64,000 nt of DNA, taken from NCBI GenBank assembly GCA_035610365.1, contig CM069432.1, positions 169,878,035-169,942,034 of the forward strand, given 5' to 3'. Every line of letters starts with the position of its first letter. The first letter of the stretch is position 1. The position numbers and the translations under genes are program-made. Below the pieces are notes generated by a model. That model was not told where the DNA came from. It worked only from the letters and a program-made list of their open reading frames with translations, and ran no database searches. Source of the DNA: Aquatica leii. Its lineage: Eukaryota; Arthropoda; Insecta; Coleoptera; Lampyridae. Shown here in pieces: positions 47,205-58,386 of the stretch.

Positions 47205-47420
47205 AAAATTTTGAGCTGTTTCTATACTTTGAGCTTCTTTGAGATGGAATTCATTGATAACGTGCTTAATAAATTCTGAGCCTTCTTGAGTCAGCTTCGA
47301 TCCAAGTATCCCATCGTGCCACAACTGGAGACGGAGGCAAACTAATATTAGTACCAGTAATTTTCATAAACTTGTTCACATGACATGGTGCTTTCACAAA
47401 CAATTTTTCCTACTGATGAA
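47205..47420 (-). pseudogene. hAT transposase fragment (CGGBP1-associated type)
   Basis: Minus-strand reading includes FVKAPCHVNKFMKITG, then LPPSPVVARWDTWIEA. This resembles the FVKAPSR...PLPP.P..TRWGTWLEA segment of a hAT family common in insects. About 70 residues, with a shift afterwards (IEEAQ-like remnants). Confidence 0.5.
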
Positions 47421-47527
47421 GATATGTTAGTAAATAGAATTTATTTGTTTCTTCTTCAATACCTAACGCAATAAATAAAAAATGTGCAATACTTCGCTGT
47501 TCTGTGTTTGTTGTTTCATCTAACTTT

Positions 47528-47910
47528 CATGATGTAAATTTTTTAACAAAAATTAATGTTTTTTTTTTAATTGTCACACTCTGACGGCACTTAGGGTTGT
47601 ATGACTGTATAGGTTTGTTAGAGCAGGGTATCACCTACATCATATAAAAAATCTGTGCTATTACAGTTCCGTACTTAAAAAAAAATCGATTTTAAATTTT
47701 CATGATGTAAATTTTTTAATAAAAATTAATATTTTTTTTAATTGTCACCTTTTGGCAGCACTTAGGGTTGTATGACTATATAAGTTTATTAGAACAAAAT
47801 CTGTACTATTACAGTTCCGTATTTTTGAAAAAAATCGATTTTGAGTTTTCTTGATATAATTTTTTTTATAAACACTTTTTTACGGCACTTTGGTTGTCCG
47901 ACTAGGTACG
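47528..47910. repeat. tandem repeat, 173-bp unit, about 2.3 copies
   Basis: ATGATGTAAATTTTTTA begins at 47529 and again at 47702; both units continue with AAAATTAAT, a T-run, AATTGTCAC, GGGTTGTATGACT and ATTACAGTTCCGTA. A third, truncated unit starts at about 47850 and fades after TTGTCCGAC. Confidence 0.75.
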
Positions 47911-48639
47911 TTATTAATTTATAAACCATATTGAAGTTAAAGGGTGTTCTATACTTGTTACATGTTTAAAAGTTGTCTAATTCTAATGCATATCATTTTT
48001 GAAATACAAATGCATTTGTTTTTTCAAATTCAAATGCAACTTCAAGGTGATTATTTTAAATCTAGAATAAGTATTTTTCTCTCGATTTTTCTGTTTGTAA
48101 ACATTACCTGAATAAATAATTAATTTTCTCTATTTCGCATATACAATCGCTACTTTGTGGAACTACTTTTTCAAAAAACAGTGTTACAAAGTTCAACTTT
48201 GTGCAACCGAAAGTATTGATTTTTATGTGTGTAATGTGTAAGGTTGTCAGTAAGTATTGGTGTCAGATCAACCCCGGAAAATATGCAAACTAATTTAAAT
48301 TGTGTCGACCAATTATGTAACGCGATTAGTACATTTAAAAACGTAAACATTTATTTAATAATTTTATCGAAATTTTGGTTACTATTTACGTTATTTTGTA
48401 TTTTCAATTACGTTTTGCTTTTTATATGAATTTTGGTCTTGTTTGTGGTTTTAGGACAATCTACTTCAATTTACTTGTATAACAATTGGTAAGTATTTTT
48501 AGGTTAAAATTATTTCTATTTAATTTACAACACAGAATAAGTTATTTATTGTATGTATAGAACAGAACCAGTAATAATTAAAGTAACTGTTTGTATTACA
48601 GTTTTAATCAGTGGATAGTAGAACCTGAAAAAGTGTTCC

Positions 48640-49690
48640 TTTCGAACCACGAAATATTATTTGTAATGTTATTGATTTCTTTGATAAACAAAGAATATCC
48701 GGTCAATGATATATCTCGTTGAAAAAGCTTCTGCACTTGCTGCTGCTGCAACAGGGAAATCTTTGTGTTTTATTAAGAAAATTCCTAAAGAATTTGATGT
48801 CGTAGACGCACTCAAAGAATTTGATGTCGTAGACTCACTCTTAAGAAGTTGAGGAAAGAAGCATCAGATTGGTGCTGTAAATAAAATAGAGTTATTTTAA
48901 TCAAGCTGTTTTAAGAAGATCTATGTATGAAATATATACAGTTCATCAAGTACCTACATTCGAAGTATTAGTTGAAAAAATGAAAAACAAAGTCAACCAT
49001 ATGGTAGAACGTAAAACTTTACGAAAGTATCTTTTAAAACTTAGGTTTTGTTACAAGAAATACTGCAATAAATGTAATAAAACAGACTGATATGGTAGCA
49101 TAGCGTTCAGGATATTTAAGAAAGCTGAGAGAGAATGTTGCTAAAAGAAAGAATAAACGAATCATGTACATATTTAGATGAAACTTACATTCACCCATCA
49201 TACAGAGTTAACAAATGTTGGAGGTGCGAAGAAGAAACAGGTGTTTATAATACAAACTTTAGGCAATGGACAGAGCAACAAATTATTCCAAATTTACCAC
49301 TCAATGCTCTCATCAAAATAAATAATGCACCAGCACGTTACTACTCGAAGCCAATAAACAAAACTTCGACGAAAAGTAAGTTCTTAATGTGAATTAAACA
49401 GTATATCACATCAAAAAGTTAATTTGTAGATAAATTACTAAGGAAGCATGAACATACTGGTTTTCAATTGCCTTCTTATCATTTCGACTTAAATCTAATT
49501 GAATCCATATGGAGTCTTGTGGAAAGAAAAATTGCAATGAATAATCTAAAATAAATGCAGATTGGGAAAGTGCAATCATGTATTACATTTTCGTGAAGAA
49601 ATTTGAAAAGCAGATGGTTTAGTTGATACGTTGTGAAAAGTATGTCGTTTACAGTTAATAATGGTGATTCAGATGAAAATGGTTAGGAAA
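48640..49690 (+). pseudogene. Tc1/IS630-like transposase relic (DDE_3)
   Basis: Fragments in shifting frames: NIICNVIDFFDKQRISG, EKASALAAAATGKSLCFI (HTH region), YLDETYIHPSYRVNKCW at 49170, WTEQQIIPNLPLNALI with the second catalytic site reading NNAPA in place of DNAPYH (about 49320-49335), and LPSYHFDLNLIESIWSLV near 49470-49520 with Glu retained. Related to, but distinct from, the transposase of element C. Many stops and the Asp to Asn change show it is dead. No TIRs identified. Confidence 0.65.
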
Positions 49691-50713
49691 CTGAAGAAAG
49701 TCAATCCTCAGGTATTAATCAATTATTGACCTCGATCATACTGTACGCCATTTTATAAATAAGAGATTTTTTTACCAAAATGAGTATGTTCATACGTTGG
49801 TTCATATTTCAGCATTGTCAATAAACGATTTGTTAAGAAGTTGTACTAGTTGTTATCATAGTTATAATTAATGATTAAATTAAATGGGGATATTCGTATA
49901 ATGATCAAGATTATTCATATCTTCCAAGAAAATGTTTTTTAACTACGATTTATGCATCCATTTATACAGTCTTAATCAATGTTAAAGCTATCATATTAAT
50001 ATATCATTAAAATTTACATGAATAATATATAGGTAACTTTTTTAAATGAGGAATTATATTTCAAGAAATCAGGCAATAATAAACTATATACAGGTCCTAT
50101 TCAGTGCCGTAGGTATAATATTTATATTTAATTTGTGCCCAATAATTTAATTATGAGTTTAATTAAAAGACATAATGCCAAGCTAAGTAAATACGGATTA
50201 TCCATGAATTTCTTTTTATGAAAACAAATTCAAAAGTACACAATACAATACAATGTAGCTCATTGTGACACCGTTTTTGGTAAAACTTTTTGTTCTCATA
50301 AGTGGCAGCATTGAATTTTTTACTCGAATGATATCACAAATATCATTTGTCAATGCGGTTAAACATAATATTAAAAATAAGAAAGAATTAAGAGTTATTA
50401 GTCCTCATGGGGTTAGTATTTTCAGTTGTACTGAAAAAAATTGAAAATAAACTAAATACTGTCAATTAAATAACAATTACAAAAATTTACTATTAACTTT
50501 GTGAAATTAAGGTATTAGTAACAAAGAAAATTTAACGCAAATACAAAACATAATAACACATAAAGTTAATATTTAGTTTTCTCTTGAAGCTGTACCAATC
50601 TGAAAATTGTTGTATACATTAATGGTAATACTGCACGTATCTTGAATTGTTAAACTAGGTATGTTCTGTGTTCAGGGATCGGTACACTAGTAGAAGTACT
50701 CGGCTGAGATGAA

Positions 50714-51665
50714 TTAACAGAATTGAACATCTGCCTGCTCTATTTCAATTTTTCTTTTTAGAGATGTTTCAATATATCCCTCTGTCACCGCACAAGATTT
50801 CCAACCTTCATGATTTTTAATTGTCACCAGGTCTTCACCTTTATTAGCTAAGTGCGATGCGCTTGATCGTGTTCGTATAACATTCAGGGTTGGCTACTTG
50901 AAGATAGGACGCTATAGTTTTTGGAACTTGCCCAATTTTATTAATACCAATTGGACTTGATAAGCAACGTTTATTACGGTATGTTAAAAAAATCGTTTTG
51001 TGGTAGCAGTGGTCGTAGATTTATATATTTTTGTATTAAATGAATCCACTGTATCTCGCTAATTGCAAACATTCTTGGTGAATGATTTTTTGTTTTAGAA
51101 GTAATAACAATGATGATTCCGTCTCTAAATTTCACATCATCAACAGTCATGTTTAACAGTTCTTCTCTACGGCATGCACCAGCATATCCTATTATCTACA
51201 TAACCCGAAAATGTATACTAGTACACAAAAGATTTTACATATGAGATCTAGAATCACTTGAATTGACAAATAAGGCAAGTCATCTGCTTCTTGTATGAAA
51301 CGATCTATTTCCGAACTTTACAGAATATTAGATTTTATAGGTTGATAACCTATCGACTGTTGTTTTAGGAATCCCTGCAACCTCGGAAACTTTGAGATGT
51401 TCACGTTTTTATACACATTTAAGCAACCACGTAACATGCTATAAGACGCCCATATTGTGGATGATTTCTTCTTTTTGCTGATTTAATCTTAATAAGCAAG
51501 TAATACATTTTCGCTAATAGTTTGAACACACTTTTTCAGGCACCATGAATTGAACGTGTTATATTTTTTATCAAATTGATTTTGATTTTGCTGGAAGAAG
51601 TTTATTAACAGCATCAGCAGCTGCTGCTCTAATTTCTGGGCGTGTACACGAAATATTTTCTTGCT
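50714..51665 (-). pseudogene. Crypton-type tyrosine recombinase, interrupted by Gypsy-2
   Basis: Minus strand from 51665: PEIRAAAADAVNKLLPAKS, then KYNTFNSWCLKK, SYSMLRGCLNVYKNVNISKF and LQGFLKQQ (core-binding domain), IGYAGACRREELLNMTVDDV (first catalytic Arg), a TKNHSPRMFAI strand, RTRSSASHLANKGEDLVTIK (second Arg region), NHEGWKS (His) and EGYIETS (nucleophilic Tyr), stop TAA at 50714-50716. This is the layout of Crypton recombinases. Frameshifts and stops are scattered. The start ATG lies on the other side of Gypsy-2 (58391-58393). Cryptons move by recombination of a circular form and leave little or no target duplication. Confidence 0.82.
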
Positions 51666-52425
51666 TGTAACACCTTCTCGCGCTTCACGCGTGCTACTTT
51701 GTAATTCTTTGGAAATTAATTTGATCCGCGGCTTTACATGAGATAAATGCTCTTTTCTCTCTAGGGGTTTGTGGGTAGATATTGATTGTATTCTTAATAA
51801 TGAAAATTACAATGGAAAATGTATATTGACTTAAGCTGATTTTAAAACATTAATAAACAAACTTAAAAAATATCATGCACTACGCTCACTAACTCGATCT
51901 ATATAACTAGAAACATAATAAAATGGTCGCAATAATATAATAAAAAGTCCAACCTTTGCTGGTGTCAAGTGATTTACGTGTAATTGTAGCAGCGTGGCCC
52001 TCCAAAGTTAATTTGTTATAGTACGCACCATAACTGAACCGTCACTCGTACCGTTCACTGTAGGTCCAATTGCACGGATTGGCTTGCTTAATTTATTCAC
52101 ATAAATTTATTAGAACCAAAGCTTTGGTAATGGTATTATGTTTGCCGGCACTAATTATTTATTCGTCGGTATGCACCAAGTTTAAACGTTAATTAAGTTT
52201 ACTTATAATAAAGTGACACCGAAGGTATCGTCCCAATACTTCCTGGGTTGGCCCGCAGCGCTAACCTCTTAATTATGGTCGTCCAGCCTCTGACCCGGAC
52301 AAAAGGACACTCGCTTCTTTCACTTTTACACAACACTTACACTACCTTAAACCACAGACTTATAAAACTAACTAGACTATTTTAACATTCTAAAAGTTAC
52401 GATAGACATAAAAAAAGGCATTACA
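51666..52425 (-). repeat. Gypsy-2 3' LTR
   Basis: TGTAA/TTACA ends, 760 bp. Includes TATAAAACT near its right side, missing from the other LTR. Confidence 0.92.
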
Positions 52426-52443
52426 GTTACCCCCCAAAATTTT
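52426..52443 (-). promoter_or_regulatory. Gypsy-2 polypurine tract
   Basis: On the minus strand AAAATTTTGGGGGGTAAC immediately precedes the 3' LTR. A G-run next to the LTR start is the expected plus-strand primer site. Confidence 0.7.
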
Positions 52444-52636
52444 GAGAGTATAGCCATTCATCACTATGCGAGTCAAAATTTTGTTAAATATTCGGGCCGG
52501 TTCTTTCAGGCATTATTTCAACATTATCTAACTTATTTGAAAGCTCATTCAAACCAATATATTTTTTCAAATTTATTACATTTTGTGTTGTTTTGTAGTC
52601 ACCGTTATGTACATCAACTAACACGTAAGCGTTAGT

Positions 52637-55600
52637 TCAAATTTCACTTGAAACTCTGTATGGTCCTTCGTATAAATGAAAAAACTTTTTTATAGTCTTG
52701 TCTATAGCCGAAGACTGATAATGAGTTTTGACTAAGACTAAATCACCTTGGTTGTATTTAATTGGTTTTCCTAATCTGTCATGTCTATTTTTTCTTTCTA
52801 CTGCCTTTGTATTAAACTGTTCTCTAGCTAACCTAACCTTAACATCTATTTCTATTTCTTTTCGTTTTGGCATATTTAACAATTTTTCAATCAGGTATTT
52901 TGGCCGTTCCCCTTTCATTAACTCGTAAGGAGTGAAACCTGTTGTTTCATTCTGTACTATATTTAACCAATTCTCTATTCGTTCAATATATAATGGCCAA
53001 CTACTATGTTTTTCGTGACAATATGCTCTAAAAAGACGTGCTAGTTCTCTCATTACCCTTTCTACTGGGTTTGATTGAGGATGATATACCGAAGAGTATC
53101 TCAGTTTTATATCATTATTGTCTAATGCATTTATCCAAACATTACTAGTAAATTGCGTACCGTGATCCGACAGAATAGTCCTAGGTTTCCCTACCGTTAA
53201 AATAAAATCATTTAGTAATCGTTTTACTAATATTTTTGCGTTAGCTTTTTTAATCGCATACAATCGAACATATTTTGTAAATACATCTCTAAGAACAAAT
53301 ATATGTGATACTCCCCCTCGACCTAATGGCAACGGACCAAATAAATCGACAGATACTAACTCTAACGGCTCGTTTGCTATAACATTTTTCATTGATCCTC
53401 GTAAATTTTGATTGAAAACTTTTGTTTTTTGACACAAATCACAGGTCGCTAGTACTTTTTGAACTTTTTTTCCTAAGTTAGGAATGTAACATGTCTCTTG
53501 TAACAAGGATGTACATTTCTTTGCACCAAAATGGCCATATAATTGGTGATATTCCCATATGAGCTCAGCTTCTATTTGTTTTGGTATGCATATTCTCCAC
53601 CAATCGTCACCTTTCTTGTTCCTTTTAAATAGTACTTCTTCATGAATAAGATAACTTTTTCTTAGCTCATCACATTTTCCTTGCGTATTAACTTGTAATT
53701 CATTTATTAACCACTTCAACTGCTTGTCTTCATTTTGTATTTTAGGCATGTTTTTTAAAATAGTTTTTAATTTTGTTGTTGATATATCTTCCACTTTTCC
53801 TATTACTAACGGTCGTTGTCTTTTATCTCCTTCGTAATCATATCTTGACAAAAAATCTGCTACCGTGTTTTCTTTTCCTTTGCAATATCTAATGTTTAAC
53901 TGATATTCTTGCAAAAACATACACCACCTCATGAGACGTGCACTTAATGCTTTACAATTAAATAAAAATTCTAATGCTTTATGATCCGTCAGAATAAACG
54001 TTTCGTATCCTAAAATGTAGGTCCTAAATCGTTTACACGCAAACACAATTGCCAATAGTTCTAATTCTGTAATCATGTAGCATTTTTCGGCACTTAATAA
54101 ACTACGGCTGGCAAATGCTATCGTTTTAACTTGTCCATCAATAATTTGAAAAAGATGTGCTCCTAAAGCTTGTGTTGAAGCATCTGTTGATATCCAAAAC
54201 GGTTCTTTAAAATTCGGGTGTGCTAAACTTATAGCTTTAGTAAAGTTGTGTTTAATTTCTTCAAATGCATTTTGATGATGAGGTTCCCATTTCCATTTTG
54301 CTTTACCATTTAGTAAAGATGCCAGTTTACTAACTGATGCTGCGTGGTTGTTTACAAATTTTCTGTAAAAATTGCAAAATCCTAAAAATGACTGCAATTC
54401 TTTTTTGTTTCGCGGCGAATGAAATTGTTGTATTGTTTCAATTTTATTTGGGTCTACTTCAATTCCTAAAGGACTAATTATATGCCCAAGAAACTTAATG
54501 TGATTTTTAAAAAAATCCGATTTATGCAGATTTACGGTCATTCCTGACATCTGTAACCGGCGAAGGACTAAATTTAGTTGCTGCTTGTGTTCCTCAATGC
54601 TCTTGGATGCAATAAGTATATCATCAACGTAAATTGTAGCAAATTCCATCACTTCCGGTCCTAAAACTTTTTCTAAACATTTGTTAAATACAGCTACGGA
54701 TACATTAAGTCCGAACGGTACTACTCGAAATTGATAACTTTTTCCATTAATCAAAAATGCTGTGTACTTCCTTGATTTTTCGCTTAATGGTACTTGCCAG
54801 TATCCGCTAGTCAAGTCAAGCGATGACAAGAACTTCACTCCATCAAATTTTTGTAATAAATTTTCTATTGCGGGTGGTGATTCCCTGTCGTGGACTATAA
54901 CTTTATTTAAATGTCGTGCATCTAAACATATGCGTATTGAACCATTTTTCTTAGAAACGATAACTACAGGATTCGAAAACGGAGAACTTGAGCGTTCAAT
55001 TACCCCCCAGTCTAACATGCGTTGTATTTCTTTTTCAACGTCGTTCCTTTTAGAATGAGGAATAGGATAGGATTTTTTGACAAATGGTGTTTTATCTGAA
55101 ACATCTAATGTACATTCATAAACTGTACATTTCCCTGGTTTATCATCAAAAACGTGTTTATAGATTTCTTCTATTTCGTTAACTACGTCTTCTTGAGTTA
55201 TATTTACAGAATTACACATAGTTTGCATTTTGTGTCTTTCTGTATGCTTTACAAATGCTGCTTTAAAAGGTAAAACAGCGAGACATTCTGAACAACTGTA
55301 ATTTTGATAAGGGTTTTCATTTTCTGCGGTGTTACTATTTGACAAAGTTCTTTGGTGTTGAGATTCTACGGGATTTACGTAAAACTTTTCAAGGTTTTGT
55401 CCATATTCGCCATTGCCTTCTACCTTTAATTCAGCTGACTGTTGAATTGCTTGTGTCTTTTCTACAAATTGTGACACGGTTTCTTCATTGTTAATTCTAA
55501 ATTTTATTTCTTTTTTGTTAATGTCAATCACTGCTCCCGTGGAAATCATCCAATCCATGCCAATAATACAAGAAATATTTAAATAATTAGCTACTAAGAA

Positions 55601-55975
55601 TACTATAGGAAAAGTTGTATTTTTTATTTGTGCTTGTATTAAAACTTGCTTCCTAACTTTACAGATTTTTCCGGTCACTCCTTGTATCGAAATACCTACA
55701 GTAGGCAAAATAGGGATATTTGGATTTAACCCGTACAACGTCTCAAACAAAGTTTCTGAAATTACACTAACCGCACTACCAGTGTCTATTAATACTGTCT
55801 GTTCACTACCCCCTAAATTCACTTTCACTTGAGGTACGTAATTGTGTCTTTTTTCATTTAATTCGTTATCGGAAATCATTGAATTACAATTGTCTTTATC
55901 TATTGCGTTTATGTCACATTTAATTTTTTGAAAAAACGATTTCACAAAATTTACATGTCGTTGTTGTTCCTCCAT
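52637..55975 (-). CDS. Gypsy-2 Pol: protease, C2H2 finger, reverse transcriptase, RNase H, integrase
   Basis: 1112 codons. Protease with IDTGSAVS (D64-T-G) and IIGMDWM. Residues 226-248 form a classical C2H2 finger (C228-x2-C231-x12-H244-x3-H248). RT: LDARHLNKVI, SSLDLTSGYWQVPL, YVDD at 449-452, LGHIISPLG, FLGFCNFYRKF. RNase H: STDASTQALGA, TDHKALEFL, DFLSRYD. Integrase: HHCC (HQLYGHFGAKK...CDLCQKTK), catalytic VSVDLFGPL, LSDHGTQFTS and ERVMREL, then a GPY-like YEGPYRV. A TGA at 52637-52639 ends the frame early: the same frame stays open for another 50 codons to TAA 52484-52486, so one nonsense change removes the C-terminus. The frame is open upstream of the Met through the Gag stop, in -1 relative to Gag, so Pol is probably made by -1 frameshifting. 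Confidence 0.92.
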   Translation of the reverse strand: MEEQQRHVNFVKSFFQKIKCDINAIDKDNCNSMISDNELNEKRHNYVPQVKVNLGGSEQTVLIDTGSAVSVISETLFETLYGLNPNIPILPTVGISIQGVTGKICKVRKQVLIQAQIKNTTFPIVFLVANYLNISCIIGMDWMISTGAVIDINKKEIKFRINNEETVSQFVEKTQAIQQSAELKVEGNGEYGQNLEKFYVNPVESQHQRTLSNSNTAENENPYQNYSCSECLAVLPFKAAFVKHTERHKMQTMCNSVNITQEDVVNEIEEIYKHVFDDKPGKCTVYECTLDVSDKTPFVKKSYPIPHSKRNDVEKEIQRMLDWGVIERSSSPFSNPVVIVSKKNGSIRICLDARHLNKVIVHDRESPPAIENLLQKFDGVKFLSSLDLTSGYWQVPLSEKSRKYTAFLINGKSYQFRVVPFGLNVSVAVFNKCLEKVLGPEVMEFATIYVDDILIASKSIEEHKQQLNLVLRRLQMSGMTVNLHKSDFFKNHIKFLGHIISPLGIEVDPNKIETIQQFHSPRNKKELQSFLGFCNFYRKFVNNHAASVSKLASLLNGKAKWKWEPHHQNAFEEIKHNFTKAISLAHPNFKEPFWISTDASTQALGAHLFQIIDGQVKTIAFASRSLLSAEKCYMITELELLAIVFACKRFRTYILGYETFILTDHKALEFLFNCKALSARLMRWCMFLQEYQLNIRYCKGKENTVADFLSRYDYEGDKRQRPLVIGKVEDISTTKLKTILKNMPKIQNEDKQLKWLINELQVNTQGKCDELRKSYLIHEEVLFKRNKKGDDWWRICIPKQIEAELIWEYHQLYGHFGAKKCTSLLQETCYIPNLGKKVQKVLATCDLCQKTKVFNQNLRGSMKNVIANEPLELVSVDLFGPLPLGRGGVSHIFVLRDVFTKYVRLYAIKKANAKILVKRLLNDFILTVGKPRTILSDHGTQFTSNVWINALDNNDIKLRYSSVYHPQSNPVERVMRELARLFRAYCHEKHSSWPLYIERIENWLNIVQNETTGFTPYELMKGERPKYLIEKLLNMPKRKEIEIDVKVRLAREQFNTKAVERKNRHDRLGKPIKYNQGDLVLVKTHYQSSAIDKTIKKFFHLYEGPYRVSSEI
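55232..55300 (-). other. C2H2 zinc finger inside Gypsy-2 Pol
   Basis: YSCSECLAVLPFKAAF is followed by VKHTERH: Y-x-C-x2-C-x3-L-x5-F-x2-H-x3-H, the full canonical spacing and hydrophobic positions, with Leu in place of the usual Phe. It lies between protease and reverse transcriptase. The Gag of this element has no CCHC knuckle. Confidence 0.75.
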
Positions 55976-56016
55976 GTCCCTTCTGACGACAGTCGGAGAA
56001 TTCTGCCGAGGGATCT

Positions 56017-57282
56017 TTAGTTTTCCGGACGCCTGTCTGACGCTGGACTTCTTACACTTTCTTCATTTATATGATTGTAATAATTACTACTATCACGACC
56101 TTCTCCTGACACATAATTTACATGATTTATAGCGTGGCGATTTCTTCCGGAATCTCTTGTTTCACTTTGATACCTACTACGTCTATCATATGGTCTCACT
56201 TGATGCTCGTGGTTTTGATTTGGTCTTTCTCTTCTGCTTTGTCGCATTTCTAATCGGTTTAAAACTTGTAGTAATTGGTTAATCGTTTTTATTTGAGCAG
56301 AAATAAGAGTGGTTTCAACTTCGTATGGAAAATGAGTTGTCAAAGCGTTTACTAAAATATCTTCTGGTATTTGAGGCTGAAGATGTTGCGTTTTTCCTAC
56401 CCAATGCCAAACATGATGAGTGTAGCTTCCTAATCTGCGATCGTAGGTTCTAGGTTCATAAATCGACGCGCGAATTTTTTCTTGTATTGTAGTAGACCAA
56501 TAATAATCGATAAAATCTTGTTTAAAATTTTCAAAATCATTCCATTCATTCATGTGCATTTCGGCCCAAATCCTGACGTCAGCTTCAAGACATTCCACTG
56601 CTGTGTGCACTTGATGTATTCCTTCAATTCTAAAATTTTCGATATAATTTTCTAACTTTTTTATAAATTTTATAGGATGTAAACCTTTTTTATTTCCATC
56701 AAATTTCGGTTTATCGTCAGTAACTTGAAACAATAAATTAGGTTTTGCAATTAATTCTTTAGTTTTATTTCTTTCTATATTCAATTGTCTTATTTCTTCA
56801 CTTAGAAATGACACATCATTGTTTAATCGATCAACTTCATCGATTACTTGACTTATATTTGTTTTAACTGAATTTTTGTCAGCGCTGCATTCTATTCGAA
56901 TTGTATCAATGGCAGTTTCTAATAACTGAACTTTATTTTCCATCGGTTGAATTCGATTTTCAAATTCTTGTTTTATTTTAAATTCGGTTTTTATTAATTT
57001 TTTTTCTTGTTCTACTTCGCTTTTTTCAATTTTCTTTGTAAGGTTATTTTCTAGCTCCTTAATTTGTGCTTGTATTTGCGTTCCTTGATTCGCCATTTGG
57101 ATACTTAACATTTTTATAAGATTGGTTACATCAATTTGCTCTTCTTGATGCTCGACAGCCTTATCACCGTCAATAATTTGTTCAGTTGCCATTGTTTTAG
57201 TTAGTTTAATTGACGTATTATAAAATTTACCAGATCGTAAATACATAAAGAAAATGTATGTGTTATAATACAAAGCTAGCAA
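56017..57282 (-). CDS. Gypsy-2 Gag
   Basis: 421 codons from ATG 57282. MYLRSG appears at residues 13-18 and could be the functional start; a further Met (TMATEQ) is at residue 31. Residues about 45-185 are a long Lys/Glu coiled coil (IKELENNLTKKIEKSEVEQE). The capsid-like part follows: KPKFDGN, HPIKFIKKLENYIE, DVRIWAEMHMNEW, F.QDFIDYYWS, with a basic Arg-rich tail (RLEMRQSRRERPN, YDRRSRYQ). No CCHC knuckle. It stops at 56017-56019; Pol continues in the -1 frame across this stop. Role: virus-like particle formation and RNA packaging of the retrotransposon. Confidence 0.88.
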   Translation of the reverse strand: MLALYYNTYIFFMYLRSGKFYNTSIKLTKTMATEQIIDGDKAVEHQEEQIDVTNLIKMLSIQMANQGTQIQAQIKELENNLTKKIEKSEVEQEKKLIKTEFKIKQEFENRIQPMENKVQLLETAIDTIRIECSADKNSVKTNISQVIDEVDRLNNDVSFLSEEIRQLNIERNKTKELIAKPNLLFQVTDDKPKFDGNKKGLHPIKFIKKLENYIENFRIEGIHQVHTAVECLEADVRIWAEMHMNEWNDFENFKQDFIDYYWSTTIQEKIRASIYEPRTYDRRLGSYTHHVWHWVGKTQHLQPQIPEDILVNALTTHFPYEVETTLISAQIKTINQLLQVLNRLEMRQSRRERPNQNHEHQVRPYDRRSRYQSETRDSGRNRHAINHVNYVSGEGRDSSNYYNHINEESVRSPASDRRPEN

Positions 57283-57631
57283 GGCAATAAATTGTAATTT
57301 GATATTTTCTTAACCAAAGTAACGTTGCTTTATTCCTAACATTCAATGCTTTTCAAAACGAAATCAACCGTGTTAAAATAATTTTGAGCAAAGCGGCAGA
57401 ACAAAGTTAAAAGTGAAACGTTAGTACTTCCCACGAACACATGCATTCTTAAAATTTAAAACAGATGTTTTCAACCCTGAAGTGCAAGCAAACAATCAAC
57501 AAAAAGTTTTATGCAATTATAAAATTATATAAATGATGAAATAACTGCCTTTGTTTTCAAACAACAAAAAACACAAATTATTTAATTTTTTAATAATTAA
57601 AGCGTATCGTGCCGAACGTTTGGCGACATGT
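57283..57631 (-). other. Gypsy-2 5' leader
   Basis: Next to the LTR the minus strand reads TGTCGCCAAACGTTCGGC, about 14 of 18 bases like the classic tRNA-Lys primer site TGGCGCCCAACGTGGGGC. I regard the primer-site call as tentative. Confidence 0.45.
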
Positions 57632-58382
57632 TGTACCACCTTCTCGCGCTTCACGCGTGCTACTTTGTAATTCTTTGGAAATTAATTTGATCCGCGGCTT
57701 TACATGAGATAAATGCTCTTTTCTCTCTAGGGGTTTGTGGGTAGATATTGATTGTATTCTTAATAATGAAAATTACAATGGAAAATGTATATTGACTTAA
57801 GCTGATTTTAAAACATTAATAAACAAACTTAAAAAATATCATGCACTACGCTCACTAACTCGATCTATATAACTAGAAACATAATAAAATGGTCGCAATA
57901 ATATAATAAAAAGTCCAACCTTTGCTGGTGTCAAGTGATTTACGTGTAATTGTAGCAGCGTGGCCCTCCAAAGTTAATTTGTTATAGTACGCACCATAAC
58001 TGAACCGTCACTCGTACCGTTCACTGTAGGTCCAATTGCACGGATTGGCTTGCTTAATTTATTCACATAAATTTATTAGAACCAAAGCTTTGGTAATGGT
58101 ATTATGTTTGCCGGCACTAATTATTTATTCGTCGGTATGCACCAAGTTTAAACGTTAATTAAATTTACTTATAATAAAGTGACACCGAAGGTATCGTCCC
58201 AATACTTCCTGGGTTGGCCCGCAGCGCTAACCTCTTAATTATGGTCGTCCAGCCTCTGACCCGGACAAAAGGACACTCGCTTCTTTCACTTTTACACAAC
58301 ACTTACACTACCTTAAACCACAGACTAACTAGACTATTTTAACATTCTAAAAGTTACGATAGACATAAAAAAAGGCATTACA
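57632..58382 (-). repeat. Gypsy-2 5' LTR
   Basis: 751 bp copy of 51666-52425 lacking nine bases. It carries the promoter of the element on the minus strand. Confidence 0.92.
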
Positions 58383-58386
58383 TGCT

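Larger units (their letters stand above)
51666..58382 (-). mobile_element. Gypsy-2: young full-length Ty3/Gypsy element inserted in the Crypton, TGCT target duplication
   Basis: LTRs at 51666-52425 (760 bp) and 57632-58382 (751 bp); TGCT flanks both sides (51662-51665, 58383-58386). The LTRs differ, by eye, by a 9-bp indel near the right end, one substitution in a GTTAATTAA(G/A)TTTA word and one near the left terminus, so insertion is recent. On the minus strand the order is LTR, leader, Gag, Pol, polypurine tract, LTR. The Crypton reading frame resumes exactly after the duplication. Confidence 0.93.

Noticed and set aside
57283-57631. A firm tRNA-Lys primer-binding site for Gypsy-2
   Set aside because: Only about 14 of 18 positions agree and the first bases differ, so it is given only as a tentative note.
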